DNA from: a virus
DNA length: 64,000 bases
Virus record (IMG/VR): IMGVR_UViG_3300034073_005389
Span: 186,001 to 250,000 of that record
Reading direction: 5' to 3' (one strand)
Made by a program: the position numbers and the translations under genes. Below, in pieces: positions 1 to 8,515 of the stretch. The stretch's first letter is position 1. Each line of letters begins with the position of its first letter. A model generated the notes under the pieces. That model was not told the origin of the DNA and searched no databases. It worked only from the letters and a program-made list of their open reading frames with translations.

Positions 1-176
1 TGCTTTAATTTTAAAATTGCAGGATAATCTAATTGATCAGAACCATATTTAATTTTATCTTCCCAAATAGACAATACATCTACCTTATCTTTTAGTAATA
101 GCTTAATAGCTTTTCTATCACAAATAAAAGATAATATCTCATAACTAGAATTTAACAACAAAGTTTTTTTATCCAT
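1..176 (-). CDS. HNH endonuclease, N-terminal fragment (cut by window edge)
   Basis: The ATG is at 176 and the frame stays open to base 1, so about 58 N-terminal residues are visible. They read as the beta-rich N-terminus typical of the McrA-like HNH family (LLLNSSYEILSF, then a KAIKLLLKDKVDVL helix). The HNH motif itself would lie beyond the window, so the catalytic residues cannot be checked. It is the most downstream member of the minus-strand run from 15.6 kb. The assignment rests on the N-terminal pattern only. Confidence 0.6.
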   Translation of the reverse strand, partial: MDKKTLLLNSSYEILSFICDRKAIKLLLKDKVDVLSIWEDKIKYGSDQLDYPAILKLK

Positions 177-183
177 GATTACA

Positions 184-966
184 TCAGATGGCTTTCCATT
201 TAGAATGTAAATCTGCGTACTGACTAGTAGTAACTAAATCATTATATTGTGTAGGAGTAAGATTTTGTAATTTATTTGCAGATACAAATATATCCTCTCC
301 ATGAGTCATAGGGCTTTCATTTCCAACACAAAGCCAATTAGGTCTTTGTCTTCTAGCAAAGATTTCTATTTTTTTAATACTAGAATCTGGAAACATTAAA
401 TCTAAAGAGTCTTGTAAGTGCTCTGGCTTAGCTGAATGTTTTAAGTTTTCTCCAAAAGAAACAGATCTTTGAGATTTATTTTTTAAGTGTTTGTAAATTT
501 TACTATTATTAATGCCAATTAAACATAGTTCATGGGTTTGTCTAAACAGCCTTCCCATATTAAAAGACAATAAACTATTATAGTCATAGTTTTGATAACT
601 ATCTTGCAATATAGATTGCAATTCTTTTAACGTTAATTGATTAGATTTTTTTGCTTGTTTTAAAATATTTTTACAAAGACTAGCAAAAGGATCTTTTTTA
701 GACTTTACCCATACATTTACTTGTTTTTGATGAAACCCCCAAGACTTCATTACATCCAAACCTTCTTGTAATAAAGAAGATGGGGTCCATAAGGCTAAAA
801 TAGCTCCTTCAGGGTCAGCTAAGCTTTTAATTGGTAGGGTTTTTACATTATCAATGGTCATAGTGCTGTAATTAGCAGCCGCGCCCCTAGCTATATCAGA
901 CATTTTTAATTGATCAGAAAATGACCAAGGTACATCTACACATAAAACATTAAAATAATTTTTCAT
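184..966 (-). CDS. MT-A70 family adenine N6-methyltransferase with a DVPW motif
   Basis: This 260-residue protein has the MT-A70/METTL3-like layout. The catalytic motif near the N-terminus reads D11-V12-P13-W14 where the family normally has DPPW. A YSTMTIDNVKTLPI stretch, an ILALWTPSS strand and a C-terminal KIEIFARRQRPNWLCVGNE strand follow, all typical of the family, which transfers methyl from SAM to adenine N6 in DNA or RNA. The Pro-to-Val change leaves the catalytic Asp in place, so activity is plausible. The start overlaps the stop of the upstream gene by 4 bases (ATGA), so the pair is probably translationally coupled. DNA is the likelier substrate in a phage, but RNA cannot be excluded. 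Confidence 0.8.
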   Translation of the reverse strand: MKNYFNVLCVDVPWSFSDQLKMSDIARGAAANYSTMTIDNVKTLPIKSLADPEGAILALWTPSSLLQEGLDVMKSWGFHQKQVNVWVKSKKDPFASLCKNILKQAKKSNQLTLKELQSILQDSYQNYDYNSLLSFNMGRLFRQTHELCLIGINNSKIYKHLKNKSQRSVSFGENLKHSAKPEHLQDSLDLMFPDSSIKKIEIFARRQRPNWLCVGNESPMTHGEDIFVSANKLQNLTPTQYNDLVTTSQYADLHSKWKAI

Positions 967-1715
967 ATTTTCAATATCATTACTGGTAATTCTACATTAG
1001 ATCGAGTGCCATCTATTTGAACGTTTTGATTTACTTCTGCTTTTTCTTTAGATAAAGATTCTCTTTTCTTAACTGTAACTTTATAATTGCCTAATGGCAA
1101 AGAAGCCATCCACTTACCACTTCCATTTGTTCTAGTTTTAGAAACTGTTTCTAAACTCTCAGCATTTACGATTTCTACATCTGCTAGAAATATTCCTTTT
1201 CCATTTTTATCAACCACTCTTTGAACTACTGGAACAGAAGAGTCTGCTGCGGCTATAACTTTATTTTCTTTTTTAGCAGCTTCTTTTGGTTGATCCGGCA
1301 CAATAATTTCTGCAGGAGTATCTTTCATACTTGGCAATTGCATCGGAAAAACGACTTGATTAGAGGCATTATTCTTGTTTAAGTACTTATCATCGCCTGC
1401 AAAAGTCTCTGGTCTAGAAGTTCTTCTAAATCCCAATGGCTGTTCTTCTAACAATATTTTATTTTCAGAAGAAATTGGAATGTTTTTTTCGTTAGGAACA
1501 CTAGGATGTGTCACAGTATTAACCGCTTCAACTACAATTTTATTGCTAGTAGATGCGCCTTTATCTAATTTATTTATTTTTTCCATTAAAGAATTTAATT
1601 TATTAGATAATAATTTAATGTTTAAATCTTGATTACGACATATACTCAACAAAGTATTAATTTTAGATTCTAGTTCTAGAATGATATCTGTCGCTTTCCT
1701 GGGCTCTTGGCTCAT
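963..1715 (-). CDS. Coiled-coil protein with C-terminal Ig-like (CarboxypepD_reg-like) domain
   Basis: No precise family was recognised. The first ~55 residues are heptad-like and probably coiled coil. A hydrophilic, Pro/Asn-rich linker follows to about residue 160. The C-terminal ~85 residues (VVDKNGKGIFLADVEIV... GNYKVTVKK) look like a carboxypeptidase-regulatory or bacterial Ig-like beta sandwich. Such domains are common on phage surface proteins, so a virion accessory role is possible but unproven. It ends in a 4-base overlap with the MT-A70 gene. Confidence 0.5.
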   Translation of the reverse strand: MSQEPRKATDIILELESKINTLLSICRNQDLNIKLLSNKLNSLMEKINKLDKGASTSNKIVVEAVNTVTHPSVPNEKNIPISSENKILLEEQPLGFRRTSRPETFAGDDKYLNKNNASNQVVFPMQLPSMKDTPAEIIVPDQPKEAAKKENKVIAAADSSVPVVQRVVDKNGKGIFLADVEIVNAESLETVSKTRTNGSGKWMASLPLGNYKVTVKKRESLSKEKAEVNQNVQIDGTRSNVELPVMILKI

Positions 1716-1722
1716 AAATCCT

Positions 1723-2364
1723 CTAATCTAGAAAAACACCAATTTTGATTGGCACTTTTTTTAAAACAATTAAATCGCTAACTGGTATAGGCTCTCCGCC
1801 ACAAAGCTCATGTTCGCCAAAAGCTAAATTTTTTACTTGCTCCTCTACTTTATCTAAAGTACCAGAACAAACAACCACATCATTCACTAGCAATAAATAA
1901 TCTTTATCTTCTAAATTTTCAATTACAGAAAGAATATCTTCTTCTGTCTTTTGTAATTTTGGTTTTTCTTGCTTAATTGTAACAGAATCAGAAAGTCCCA
2001 AAGCTTGGTCAGATATATAATCATTGTTATCAATCATAGAAGATTGATTATCAATCTCTTCTATGTCATCAACAATGTCTCCATCTACTCCAGACCAAGT
2101 ATAGTCTCTATTCTGACCTACATTTGGTATAGATACATTTTTAGATGAAGATCCAGATATCTTAATATCTTGTCTTAATCCTGTATTTTTCAATCTAGGA
2201 TTATCTTGACTGTTTTGTAATACAGGAGTATCGGTAGGGACTGGACTACTTTTCCATTCCTCTGGCTCCACTCCCATTAACTGATATTGCGGAACATAGG
2301 GCTTATGTATTGTCTCTTTGTTCCTATCTGGATGTTTATATAATTTGACTTTGCTCTGGGACAT
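1723..2364 (-). CDS. Hypothetical acidic protein downstream of bS21
   Basis: About 213 residues, family not recognised. The first two thirds are polar and probably disordered; the last ~75 residues form a compact acidic/hydrophobic domain (LEDKDYLLLVNDVVV, then GEHELCGGEPIPVSDL). A longer reading would begin at a TTG at 2376, inside the bS21 stop; the ATG at 2364 is preferred because it lies 9 bases past that stop. It is 7 bases upstream of the Ig-like gene, so co-transcription is likely. Confidence 0.5.
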   Translation of the reverse strand: MSQSKVKLYKHPDRNKETIHKPYVPQYQLMGVEPEEWKSSPVPTDTPVLQNSQDNPRLKNTGLRQDIKISGSSSKNVSIPNVGQNRDYTWSGVDGDIVDDIEEIDNQSSMIDNNDYISDQALGLSDSVTIKQEKPKLQKTEEDILSVIENLEDKDYLLLVNDVVVCSGTLDKVEEQVKNLAFGEHELCGGEPIPVSDLIVLKKVPIKIGVFLD

Positions 2365-2372
2365 ATGATAAC

Positions 2373-2747
2373 TCAATCTTTATTATCTGAAGTCTCTACT
2401 ACTTTTTTATTTTTAAAAGATTTTTTATGAAAAAAATCCTTATTAGTATCTAACTCCATCATTTTTCTCTTCATTTCACTACGCTTCCTACGCTTGCGCA
2501 CAGAAGGCTTCTCATATGTTCGCCTTTCTTTAAAGGCAGATAAGATCTTCTCTTTTTGCACAAGTGCACGAAAGGCTCTAAGTGCCTTATCAAATCCATT
2601 GTTGTAAACCACAACTTCTAAAGGTTTGAGCTGAACTGGCTCAATATTAGCATATTTGCTATTGTCGCTGACCACGACTGTCTCCGAATCACCCCCTTTC
2701 ATTGACTTGGTTAGAGGTTTCCTACTTTTCTTATATGTTGTACTCAT
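2373..2747 (-). CDS. rpsU: Ribosomal protein bS21 with N- and C-terminal extensions
   Basis: The core (about residues 42-95) matches bS21: VVVYNNGFDKALRAFR, then ERRTYEKPSVRKRRKRSEMK, the typical amphipathic helix followed by a basic helix. Bacterial bS21 has about 70 residues; this one has 124, with a polar ~40-residue N-terminal extension and a ~25-residue basic/acidic tail. bS21 sits on the 30S platform near the anti-Shine-Dalgarno region and affects initiation on structured or weak-SD messages. Phage homologues are known from huge-phage genomes and are thought to bias host ribosomes to phage mRNA. The same window encodes IF3, tmRNA and a Thg1-like protein. Binding to host 30S is inferred. 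Confidence 0.85.
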   Translation of the reverse strand: MSTTYKKSRKPLTKSMKGGDSETVVVSDNSKYANIEPVQLKPLEVVVYNNGFDKALRAFRALVQKEKILSAFKERRTYEKPSVRKRRKRSEMKRKMMELDTNKDFFHKKSFKNKKVVETSDNKD

Positions 2748-2774
2748 ATTTGTTAAACTAACCCGTTTTAACCT

Positions 2775-4085
2775 TTATTTTAGATATTTGTCCATGTTAA
2801 TTGGCTTGCCAGTCAAAAGATTTTTCTCTTTAACTAAACGCGCCACTGAAGTATCTATATCCTTCTCTGTCGGAGTTTTTCGATTATTCGACAAAGCTTC
2901 AAACATAGAAGAAATATAAATATCTTTTAAATAAGCATAAGATAACTCATATTTTTCTGTATATTTGGCAAGCTCTTTACATTTTTTAGTTGTAATTAAA
3001 TTGCCAAACCATTTTTTAAGATAAGCAAAAGCCATTTCTTGATCAGGTAATGGAATCTCCATTTTTCTATCAAATCTAGAAGGTCTATCTGTAATAGATG
3101 GTTTCAGCTTTTTAATTTCATTAGCAGTAGCAACAATCAATAACCCATTCTTAGCAGCAATGCCATCCATCAAATTTAAGAAAGAAGAAATATCATTCTT
3201 CTCAAGAATAGAATCTAAATCCTCAAAAAATAACAAAGAAGGACTTTGATCTTCTGCATAAGCAAAAGCCTCTCTAATTGCATTATCATCAGCCCCAGGA
3301 ATAATTGTTACTGGCTTAAAATTATATTGAGCCATAATAGTGCGGATAAGCGAACTCTTTCCACATCCAGGCTTTCCATATAACAATACGCCTCTCTTCC
3401 AAGGCATTTTGTTTTTTTGATAAAATTCTTTACTAGCCAAAAAATTCTCTACTAATTTTTTTAGTTCTAACTTAATATTAGAAGGTAGAAATAAATCATC
3501 CCAAGAATGATCTTTAGTATATGGAATATCATCACCATCTACTACCCTAATATGAAGATTAGAGCGATCCCTTCTTTGTACCCACTCATCAAATGAGTTC
3601 CTAAAAACCAAATAATTATTATAATTAGAGTGAGATAATAAATTAAAAAACCCTACTTCGTCTTCATTTTGATTTCCTTTGTGAAACAAAGCACAATGAA
3701 TAAACTCTAGTTCTTTTGTCTTAATTAAGAAGATTCCTTGAACAAAAAACTTTTCATAAAAATGATCGGTTTTCCAACTAATAATAGAATCTTTATATAA
3801 ACATTGAACAGAAATATCATTATCTTCACAATATTGAAGAAATTGTCCGTCAATAATAATTCTATTATGAATAAACTTTTCAATATTTGAATTATTTTTT
3901 AATACTGAAGAAAAATGATGCTGTACCCAATTCATTAAATCAATAAAATTACTATCAGGTCGAGGAGTATCTACAACAATAGATCGATCTGTAATTAAGC
4001 TCTTTAATCTTTCCTCGCATAAATGCTCTTGCATTTCAATATCTTCAGGAGTAAGATATGATGCATCTTGTAATTTATTATCCAT
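2775..4085 (-). CDS. BCS1-like AAA+ ATPase
   Basis: About 436 residues. The C-terminal half is an AAA+ module: Walker A YGKPGCGKSS near residues 237-245, Walker B LLFFEDLD, sensor-1 LLIVATAN and an arginine-rich RPSRFDRKME stretch as in BCS1/FtsH-type ATPases. The N-terminal ~200 residues are a phage-specific beta-rich region of unknown role. A longer reading starts at a TTG at 4121; the ATG at 4085 is preferred because AAAGAG lies just upstream. Phage BCS1-like ATPases are usually of unknown function; remodelling of a protein or nucleoprotein target is the general expectation. Confidence 0.75.
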   Translation of the reverse strand: MDNKLQDASYLTPEDIEMQEHLCEERLKSLITDRSIVVDTPRPDSNFIDLMNWVQHHFSSVLKNNSNIEKFIHNRIIIDGQFLQYCEDNDISVQCLYKDSIISWKTDHFYEKFFVQGIFLIKTKELEFIHCALFHKGNQNEDEVGFFNLLSHSNYNNYLVFRNSFDEWVQRRDRSNLHIRVVDGDDIPYTKDHSWDDLFLPSNIKLELKKLVENFLASKEFYQKNKMPWKRGVLLYGKPGCGKSSLIRTIMAQYNFKPVTIIPGADDNAIREAFAYAEDQSPSLLFFEDLDSILEKNDISSFLNLMDGIAAKNGLLIVATANEIKKLKPSITDRPSRFDRKMEIPLPDQEMAFAYLKKWFGNLITTKKCKELAKYTEKYELSYAYLKDIYISSMFEALSNNRKTPTEKDIDTSVARLVKEKNLLTGKPINMDKYLK

Positions 4086-4134
4086 TTTTTTATTTGCTCT
4101 TTCTATATTTTTATATAACAATCAAAAATTTGAA

Positions 4135-5916
4135 TTAAGCTGAAATATTTTCTATATATTTACAACCCGTTGCTACACAAGCGTAAAATTTACCATATTT
4201 GCCATTTCTTTCCATCATAAAATGATTACATTTTTTACACAAATGCCTATCTTTCACATAAGCAGCATAAGCATTATGCATTTCTTTAGCAAACACCTGG
4301 TAAAACTTTTTTAACATCTCTAATTTATCTTCTTTTCCATTCTCAATTAAATCTAATTTAGACTCTAGATCAGCAGTGTAATTATAATCCATAAATGTAA
4401 AAAATTGTGTTAAAATATCTGTGATCTTTTTGCCTAACTCAGTAGCATGGTAAACATTGCCCTTTTTCTCTACATAATTACGAGATGTAATTTTACTCAA
4501 CAAATCCGCATAAGTAGCTGGGCGACCTATGTTTTTATTTACTAACTCTTTAATTAGCTTATCTTCTGAATATCTGGCAGGTGGTTGAGTTTGCTTGCGC
4601 TCTAACTTAACAGCTTTATCACCAGATAAATCGACTAAATCACCCTTTTTAAGGTTAGGAATCTCAATTTTACTATCATCATTTACTCCTAATACCTCTA
4701 AAAATCCTTTGCTCTTTAAAGCTTTGCCAGAAGCTTTTAACTCTAAACTAGAATCAGACTTAGATGCAACAGTCACTTTTAATGTATTGTATACAGCCGG
4801 TGCCATCTGACTAGCTACAAAATACTTCCAAATAGTTTCATACACTATTTTCTCGTCTGGGTCAATAATGGCAAAGTTTTGTCCTGGTAATAACGATAAA
4901 TCTGACGGTCTAATACATTCATGAGCATCTTGCGCAGCATCTTTATTTTTAAAGACATTTGCCTTTTTAAGCAATTCATAATTATTATTTTTAATAAAAT
5001 CACGAACCTCAGCTAATGCATCATCACCCACTCGAACAGAATCTGTACGAATATAAGTACAATATCCAGATTCATATAATGCCTGAGCAGCCTTCATAGT
5101 TCTATCTGCACCAAAGCCATGATTTTTAGACATAATCTGCTGCAAAGTAGAAGTTACCAAAGGTGGTGGAGCCCCTCGCTTTTCTTCTTCTGCCAAAACC
5201 TCTGTCACTACATAGTCTTTGGCTTTAGACAATTTATCTTTAACTTGTGATGCTGTTTTAGCATCCGTTAAACGAGTATTGTATTTAGTAATAAATGTGT
5301 CTTTATTTTGATCATTTAAAGCAACTTGAATAGTCCAAAACTCTTCTGGCACAAATGCTTCAATTTCTTTTTCTCGCTCAGTAATCATACGAGTTACAAC
5401 GGATTGAACCCTGCCAGCAGAAAGATTTGAACCAAAAAAATTAATTAAAAATGGCGAGGCTGTAAACCCTACCAACCTATCTAATATGCGGCGAGCTTCT
5501 TGGGCATGAAACAAATTTAAATCAATATCCCTAACTTCTTTTACCGCCTTAAGAAGCTTGTCTTTTTTGATCTCATTAAAAACCATTCGCTTGATAGGCT
5601 TACCTACATCTTCTAAACGATTGGCTAAATGCCAAGCAATAGCCTCCCCCTCCCTGTCAGGATCGGGCGCTACTAAAATAGAATCACACTGTTTAGCAGT
5701 TGACAATAAACTATCTAATAGATCTATTTTATCATCCATTAACACATATTTAGGTTTAAACTTATTTTCTATATCGATACCGATACCGTGCCTACCGCCT
5801 TTAGCAAGGTCTGTAATATGACCTTTGCTTGCCATAACGATATAATTGTTGCCTAAATATTCTTGAATTTTTTGTGCTTTAGAGGGGGACTCTACAATTA
5901 CTAATGTTTTACTCAT
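4135..5916 (-). CDS. topA: DNA topoisomerase I (type IA)
   Basis: A complete type IA topoisomerase of 593 residues. It has the Toprim domain (VIVESPSKA at the start, DPDREGEA at 85-92) and the catalytic Tyr288 in TYIRTDS. The C-terminus holds a single zinc-ribbon-like segment (CKKC ... ACVATGC, about 560-585), against three or more in E. coli TopA (865 residues), so it is a short form. It relaxes negative supercoils by single-strand passage with a 5'-phosphotyrosine intermediate, relevant to replication and transcription of a large phage genome. The start overlaps the upstream VSR-like gene by 4 bases. Confidence 0.93.
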   Translation of the reverse strand: MSKTLVIVESPSKAQKIQEYLGNNYIVMASKGHITDLAKGGRHGIGIDIENKFKPKYVLMDDKIDLLDSLLSTAKQCDSILVAPDPDREGEAIAWHLANRLEDVGKPIKRMVFNEIKKDKLLKAVKEVRDIDLNLFHAQEARRILDRLVGFTASPFLINFFGSNLSAGRVQSVVTRMITEREKEIEAFVPEEFWTIQVALNDQNKDTFITKYNTRLTDAKTASQVKDKLSKAKDYVVTEVLAEEEKRGAPPPLVTSTLQQIMSKNHGFGADRTMKAAQALYESGYCTYIRTDSVRVGDDALAEVRDFIKNNNYELLKKANVFKNKDAAQDAHECIRPSDLSLLPGQNFAIIDPDEKIVYETIWKYFVASQMAPAVYNTLKVTVASKSDSSLELKASGKALKSKGFLEVLGVNDDSKIEIPNLKKGDLVDLSGDKAVKLERKQTQPPARYSEDKLIKELVNKNIGRPATYADLLSKITSRNYVEKKGNVYHATELGKKITDILTQFFTFMDYNYTADLESKLDLIENGKEDKLEMLKKFYQVFAKEMHNAYAAYVKDRHLCKKCNHFMMERNGKYGKFYACVATGCKYIENISA

Positions 5917-6818
5917 TTTAATTTACCGTATTTTTTATCAAAAATTGATTCCCAGATAGAAATTACTTTGTAACCATTGGCGCGGAATAATCTAATTCTC
6001 TGTACTGTGTTTGTAAAGAGAGAAGAAAAAGTTTTATTAGAAACTTTATTGCAAAGAATAGGGTTGTATTTTTTAGGATGCCCATGCCAAAAATCTCCTA
6101 AAAATTCATAAATTATTTTTTCTTTTTTAAAGAAACCATCAACTTTATAAGTTTTATTATTAATAATAATTTTTACATTTCTATGTAATGGATCATTTGG
6201 AACACTGCAAATATCTAACCATAATTTTTCTTTTTTAGAACTATTACCATTACTACACCTAAGGCATTTTTTACCTTTTAAATGATTTTTAATGTTTTGC
6301 CAAAAAAGTCCATGTTTGGGGCAATTTATAGGTAATTTAGAAGTAGTATTATTGACTATTTTTATTAAAGAATAATCATAATAATTATTATGTATTTGAT
6401 GAGCCTTATCTAAAAATTTTTGTAAATCGAATGGTTTATTATTTGCGCACCCACGACACCCACCATAAAGATGTTTTTCTGCAATTTGTGAAAATTCTCC
6501 ATGAATTGGACAAATAATAATTACTTTACCTTTAATAGATTTAAAATCTACTTTAGAATAATTGTAAAAATTATTATGAATCTTATTTGATTTTTCGATC
6601 CATGAAGATAATGTAAATGGCGTTGAGTTCCCGCAACTCATACAGCCTCTTTTTAAGAAAAGGTGATTGTCAGCCCTCTGCAGAAATTCTCCATGCTCTG
6701 GACATATAATTACAACTTTTTTTTTACCGCTTACATAATTTACATTATAATAATTATATTTATAGTTATGAACTATATTAGCTCTTAATATCCAATCTTG
6801 TTGAGATAACCTTTTCAT
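5913..6818 (-). CDS. VSR-like endonuclease with three DUF723-type zinc repeats
   Basis: Residues 1-195 contain three tandem ~65-residue repeats, each with an H-N-x-Y-x-Y segment, an ICPxHGEF strand and a Cys pair (CMSC, CRGC, CLRC), the pattern of DUF723-like repeats. The C-terminal ~100 residues are VSR/PD-(D/E)XK-like (YKVDGFF, then IYEFLGDFWHGHPKKY). Such proteins behave as free-standing homing-type endonucleases in phages. It sits directly upstream of topA with an ATGA overlap, after a 70-bp leader holding an inverted repeat. Nuclease activity is inferred from family resemblance. Confidence 0.7.
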   Translation of the reverse strand: MKRLSQQDWILRANIVHNYKYNYYNVNYVSGKKKVVIICPEHGEFLQRADNHLFLKRGCMSCGNSTPFTLSSWIEKSNKIHNNFYNYSKVDFKSIKGKVIIICPIHGEFSQIAEKHLYGGCRGCANNKPFDLQKFLDKAHQIHNNYYDYSLIKIVNNTTSKLPINCPKHGLFWQNIKNHLKGKKCLRCSNGNSSKKEKLWLDICSVPNDPLHRNVKIIINNKTYKVDGFFKKEKIIYEFLGDFWHGHPKKYNPILCNKVSNKTFSSLFTNTVQRIRLFRANGYKVISIWESIFDKKYGKLK

Positions 6819-6826
6819 AAAAAAGT

Positions 6827-6850
6827 TTATATCAAATAAAAATGATATAA
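6827..6850. repeat. Inverted repeat upstream of the VSR-like gene
   Basis: TTATATCA, 8-base loop, TGATATAA: a perfect 8-bp inverted repeat about 10 bases before the ATG at 6818. It could form a weak hairpin in the leader or serve as an operator. Confidence 0.4.
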
Positions 6851-6888
6851 TCTAAATTGTTATCTTACCTAAATTTATTGTAAATAAG

Positions 6889-7329
6889 TTAAAAAATAAA
6901 CTTTTTACTATAAGTAGTTCTTGCTTTTTTAGCCATTGATTCTTCGGTAGGAGTGCTTTGTTTAAAAGCCCATACTGTGCTTCTGCATTTACAAGCAAGA
7001 TAATCTATTCTCATACTACCTCCATAAATAGCTGGGGCGCGACTGATATGATATCTAGCATTATACGAGGTACAGCTTTTTGCTGAAAAAGCTGCCAAAT
7101 TATTAAAGTTAGAAGGATTATCGAATAAATAGTAATCTGTTACTACTTTAAATTTATTTTGTAAAAAAGAAGAGATTAAATTGCTAGTATGCGGAGACTG
7201 GTGATAATATGGGGTTTTACTATGATAGTAAAATTCGGGTGGACCTTTACAGGCTTTGCACCTAGATTTCGCCATAAAGGCATAAGATAAGTTAACTTTA
7301 ACTTTTAAACCAAACGACTGTTTACTCAT
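6889..7329 (-). CDS. Hypothetical Cys-containing basic protein
   Basis: About 146 residues, not recognised. A CKAC pair follows an N-terminal basic strand, and further single Cys residues occur in the middle (AKSCTSY, LACKCRSTVW). The C-terminus is basic (RTTYSKKFIF). An upstream ATG at 7344 is also possible; 7329 gives the smaller overlap (8 bases) with the preceding gene. It ends a minus-strand group with the zinc-ribbon protein and the FtsK-like translocase. Confidence 0.5.
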   Translation of the reverse strand: MSKQSFGLKVKVNLSYAFMAKSRCKACKGPPEFYYHSKTPYYHQSPHTSNLISSFLQNKFKVVTDYYLFDNPSNFNNLAAFSAKSCTSYNARYHISRAPAIYGGSMRIDYLACKCRSTVWAFKQSTPTEESMAKKARTTYSKKFIF

Positions 7330-8515
7330 ATGTTTTTGCTTCATCGATAATTGCCTTTCTAATTCTATTTACATATACCATGCCTCCCATTTGATAGTGG
7401 GGAGGAACTCTTAAATGAGTAACTTGAACTACAGTATTGTCTGGTACATTGATCTTTATCTTATTAAAAGAATATTCTTTTAATAAATGAATAATCGATT
7501 CTTTTGTATCATTATTAATGATAGATAATACTTTCCCAATATAATAAGGCTTAGAATAAGTAGCGCATCTTCCACCAATATAATATTCTGAAGTGTTATT
7601 ATTAATGGTCTGATTTTGTACAACAGCTTCAAAAACAGAAATACCATCAAATAAACATAAGTTTTTATCTAATAAATTATTTATAATAATAAATTTTCTG
7701 TTTTTTCTTATTTGAATTGGAAAAGAGTTTTCTAATAAAGAAATGTATTTTTGAAATATTTTATGTTGAAAACCTCCAGACCTACTATTACCTAGTAAGT
7801 AGTCTGTCATTTGATCTGGAAATTGGTTTAATAACTCTTTAAAGGCTTGATATACGAATAATTTATGTGTAACGGTAAAGGCGCTGGTACTAAAAGCAAG
7901 CTGGTTACTTTGTTTTTCAACAATTTTATTAAGCAATAAAGCTTTATTGTTAAGTAATTTATTCTCTACTTGAGAGATGGGCGGTGGGGGTGCAACATTT
8001 TGCAATATTGGATGATGCATCTTTTTTAGATCAGATGGATCTCCAATAAAGCTACAATCAGGATAAGGGCAAATAATATTTTTTGATTTATTATCAGCAA
8101 TAAACCTATTGCAACCATTACATCTATAGCCTGCTTTATAATGATAAGAAAAATATCTATATAATCTAATATATTTTTCTTCTTTACATTGTTTTAATTG
8201 TTGTTTGCATTGATTGCAATCTAATATTTTAGATCCTGATAAAATGTTAATTTTATTGTGAAATAAGCATGCAGGACAAATATAATTCTTCTTAGAAAAA
8301 GAAGAATATGTTTTAGCAAACTGATTGCTATTATAAAAAAGTATGTTATCAATATCTTCTACAAGATAATTTTTTACATTATCTAAAAGATAATCTTCTA
8401 AATTTTCTAGAAAATCTTCTTTAGAAATTTTCTTACTATACTTGGTGTATAATGTATGAATACCATTTTGGTATTTATGAAAAAAATCATGAATAAATTT
8501 TATATTTTCGCTCAT
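7322..8515 (-). CDS. Hypothetical protein with multiple zinc ribbons
   Basis: 397 residues, no family recognised. Residues ~75-170 carry four CxxC-type knuckles (CPAC, CNQC, CNGC, CPYPDC), consistent with two or three zinc ribbons. A proline run (APPPPIS) separates this from a C-terminal domain of ~190 residues containing YYIGGRCATYSKPYYIGKV. Zinc ribbons suggest nucleic-acid binding. The start overlaps the end of the FtsK-like gene by 29 bases, so the two are probably coupled and may work together. Confidence 0.55.
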   Translation of the reverse strand: MSENIKFIHDFFHKYQNGIHTLYTKYSKKISKEDFLENLEDYLLDNVKNYLVEDIDNILFYNSNQFAKTYSSFSKKNYICPACLFHNKINILSGSKILDCNQCKQQLKQCKEEKYIRLYRYFSYHYKAGYRCNGCNRFIADNKSKNIICPYPDCSFIGDPSDLKKMHHPILQNVAPPPPISQVENKLLNNKALLLNKIVEKQSNQLAFSTSAFTVTHKLFVYQAFKELLNQFPDQMTDYLLGNSRSGGFQHKIFQKYISLLENSFPIQIRKNRKFIIINNLLDKNLCLFDGISVFEAVVQNQTINNNTSEYYIGGRCATYSKPYYIGKVLSIINNDTKESIIHLLKEYSFNKIKINVPDNTVVQVTHLRVPPHYQMGGMVYVNRIRKAIIDEAKTYE

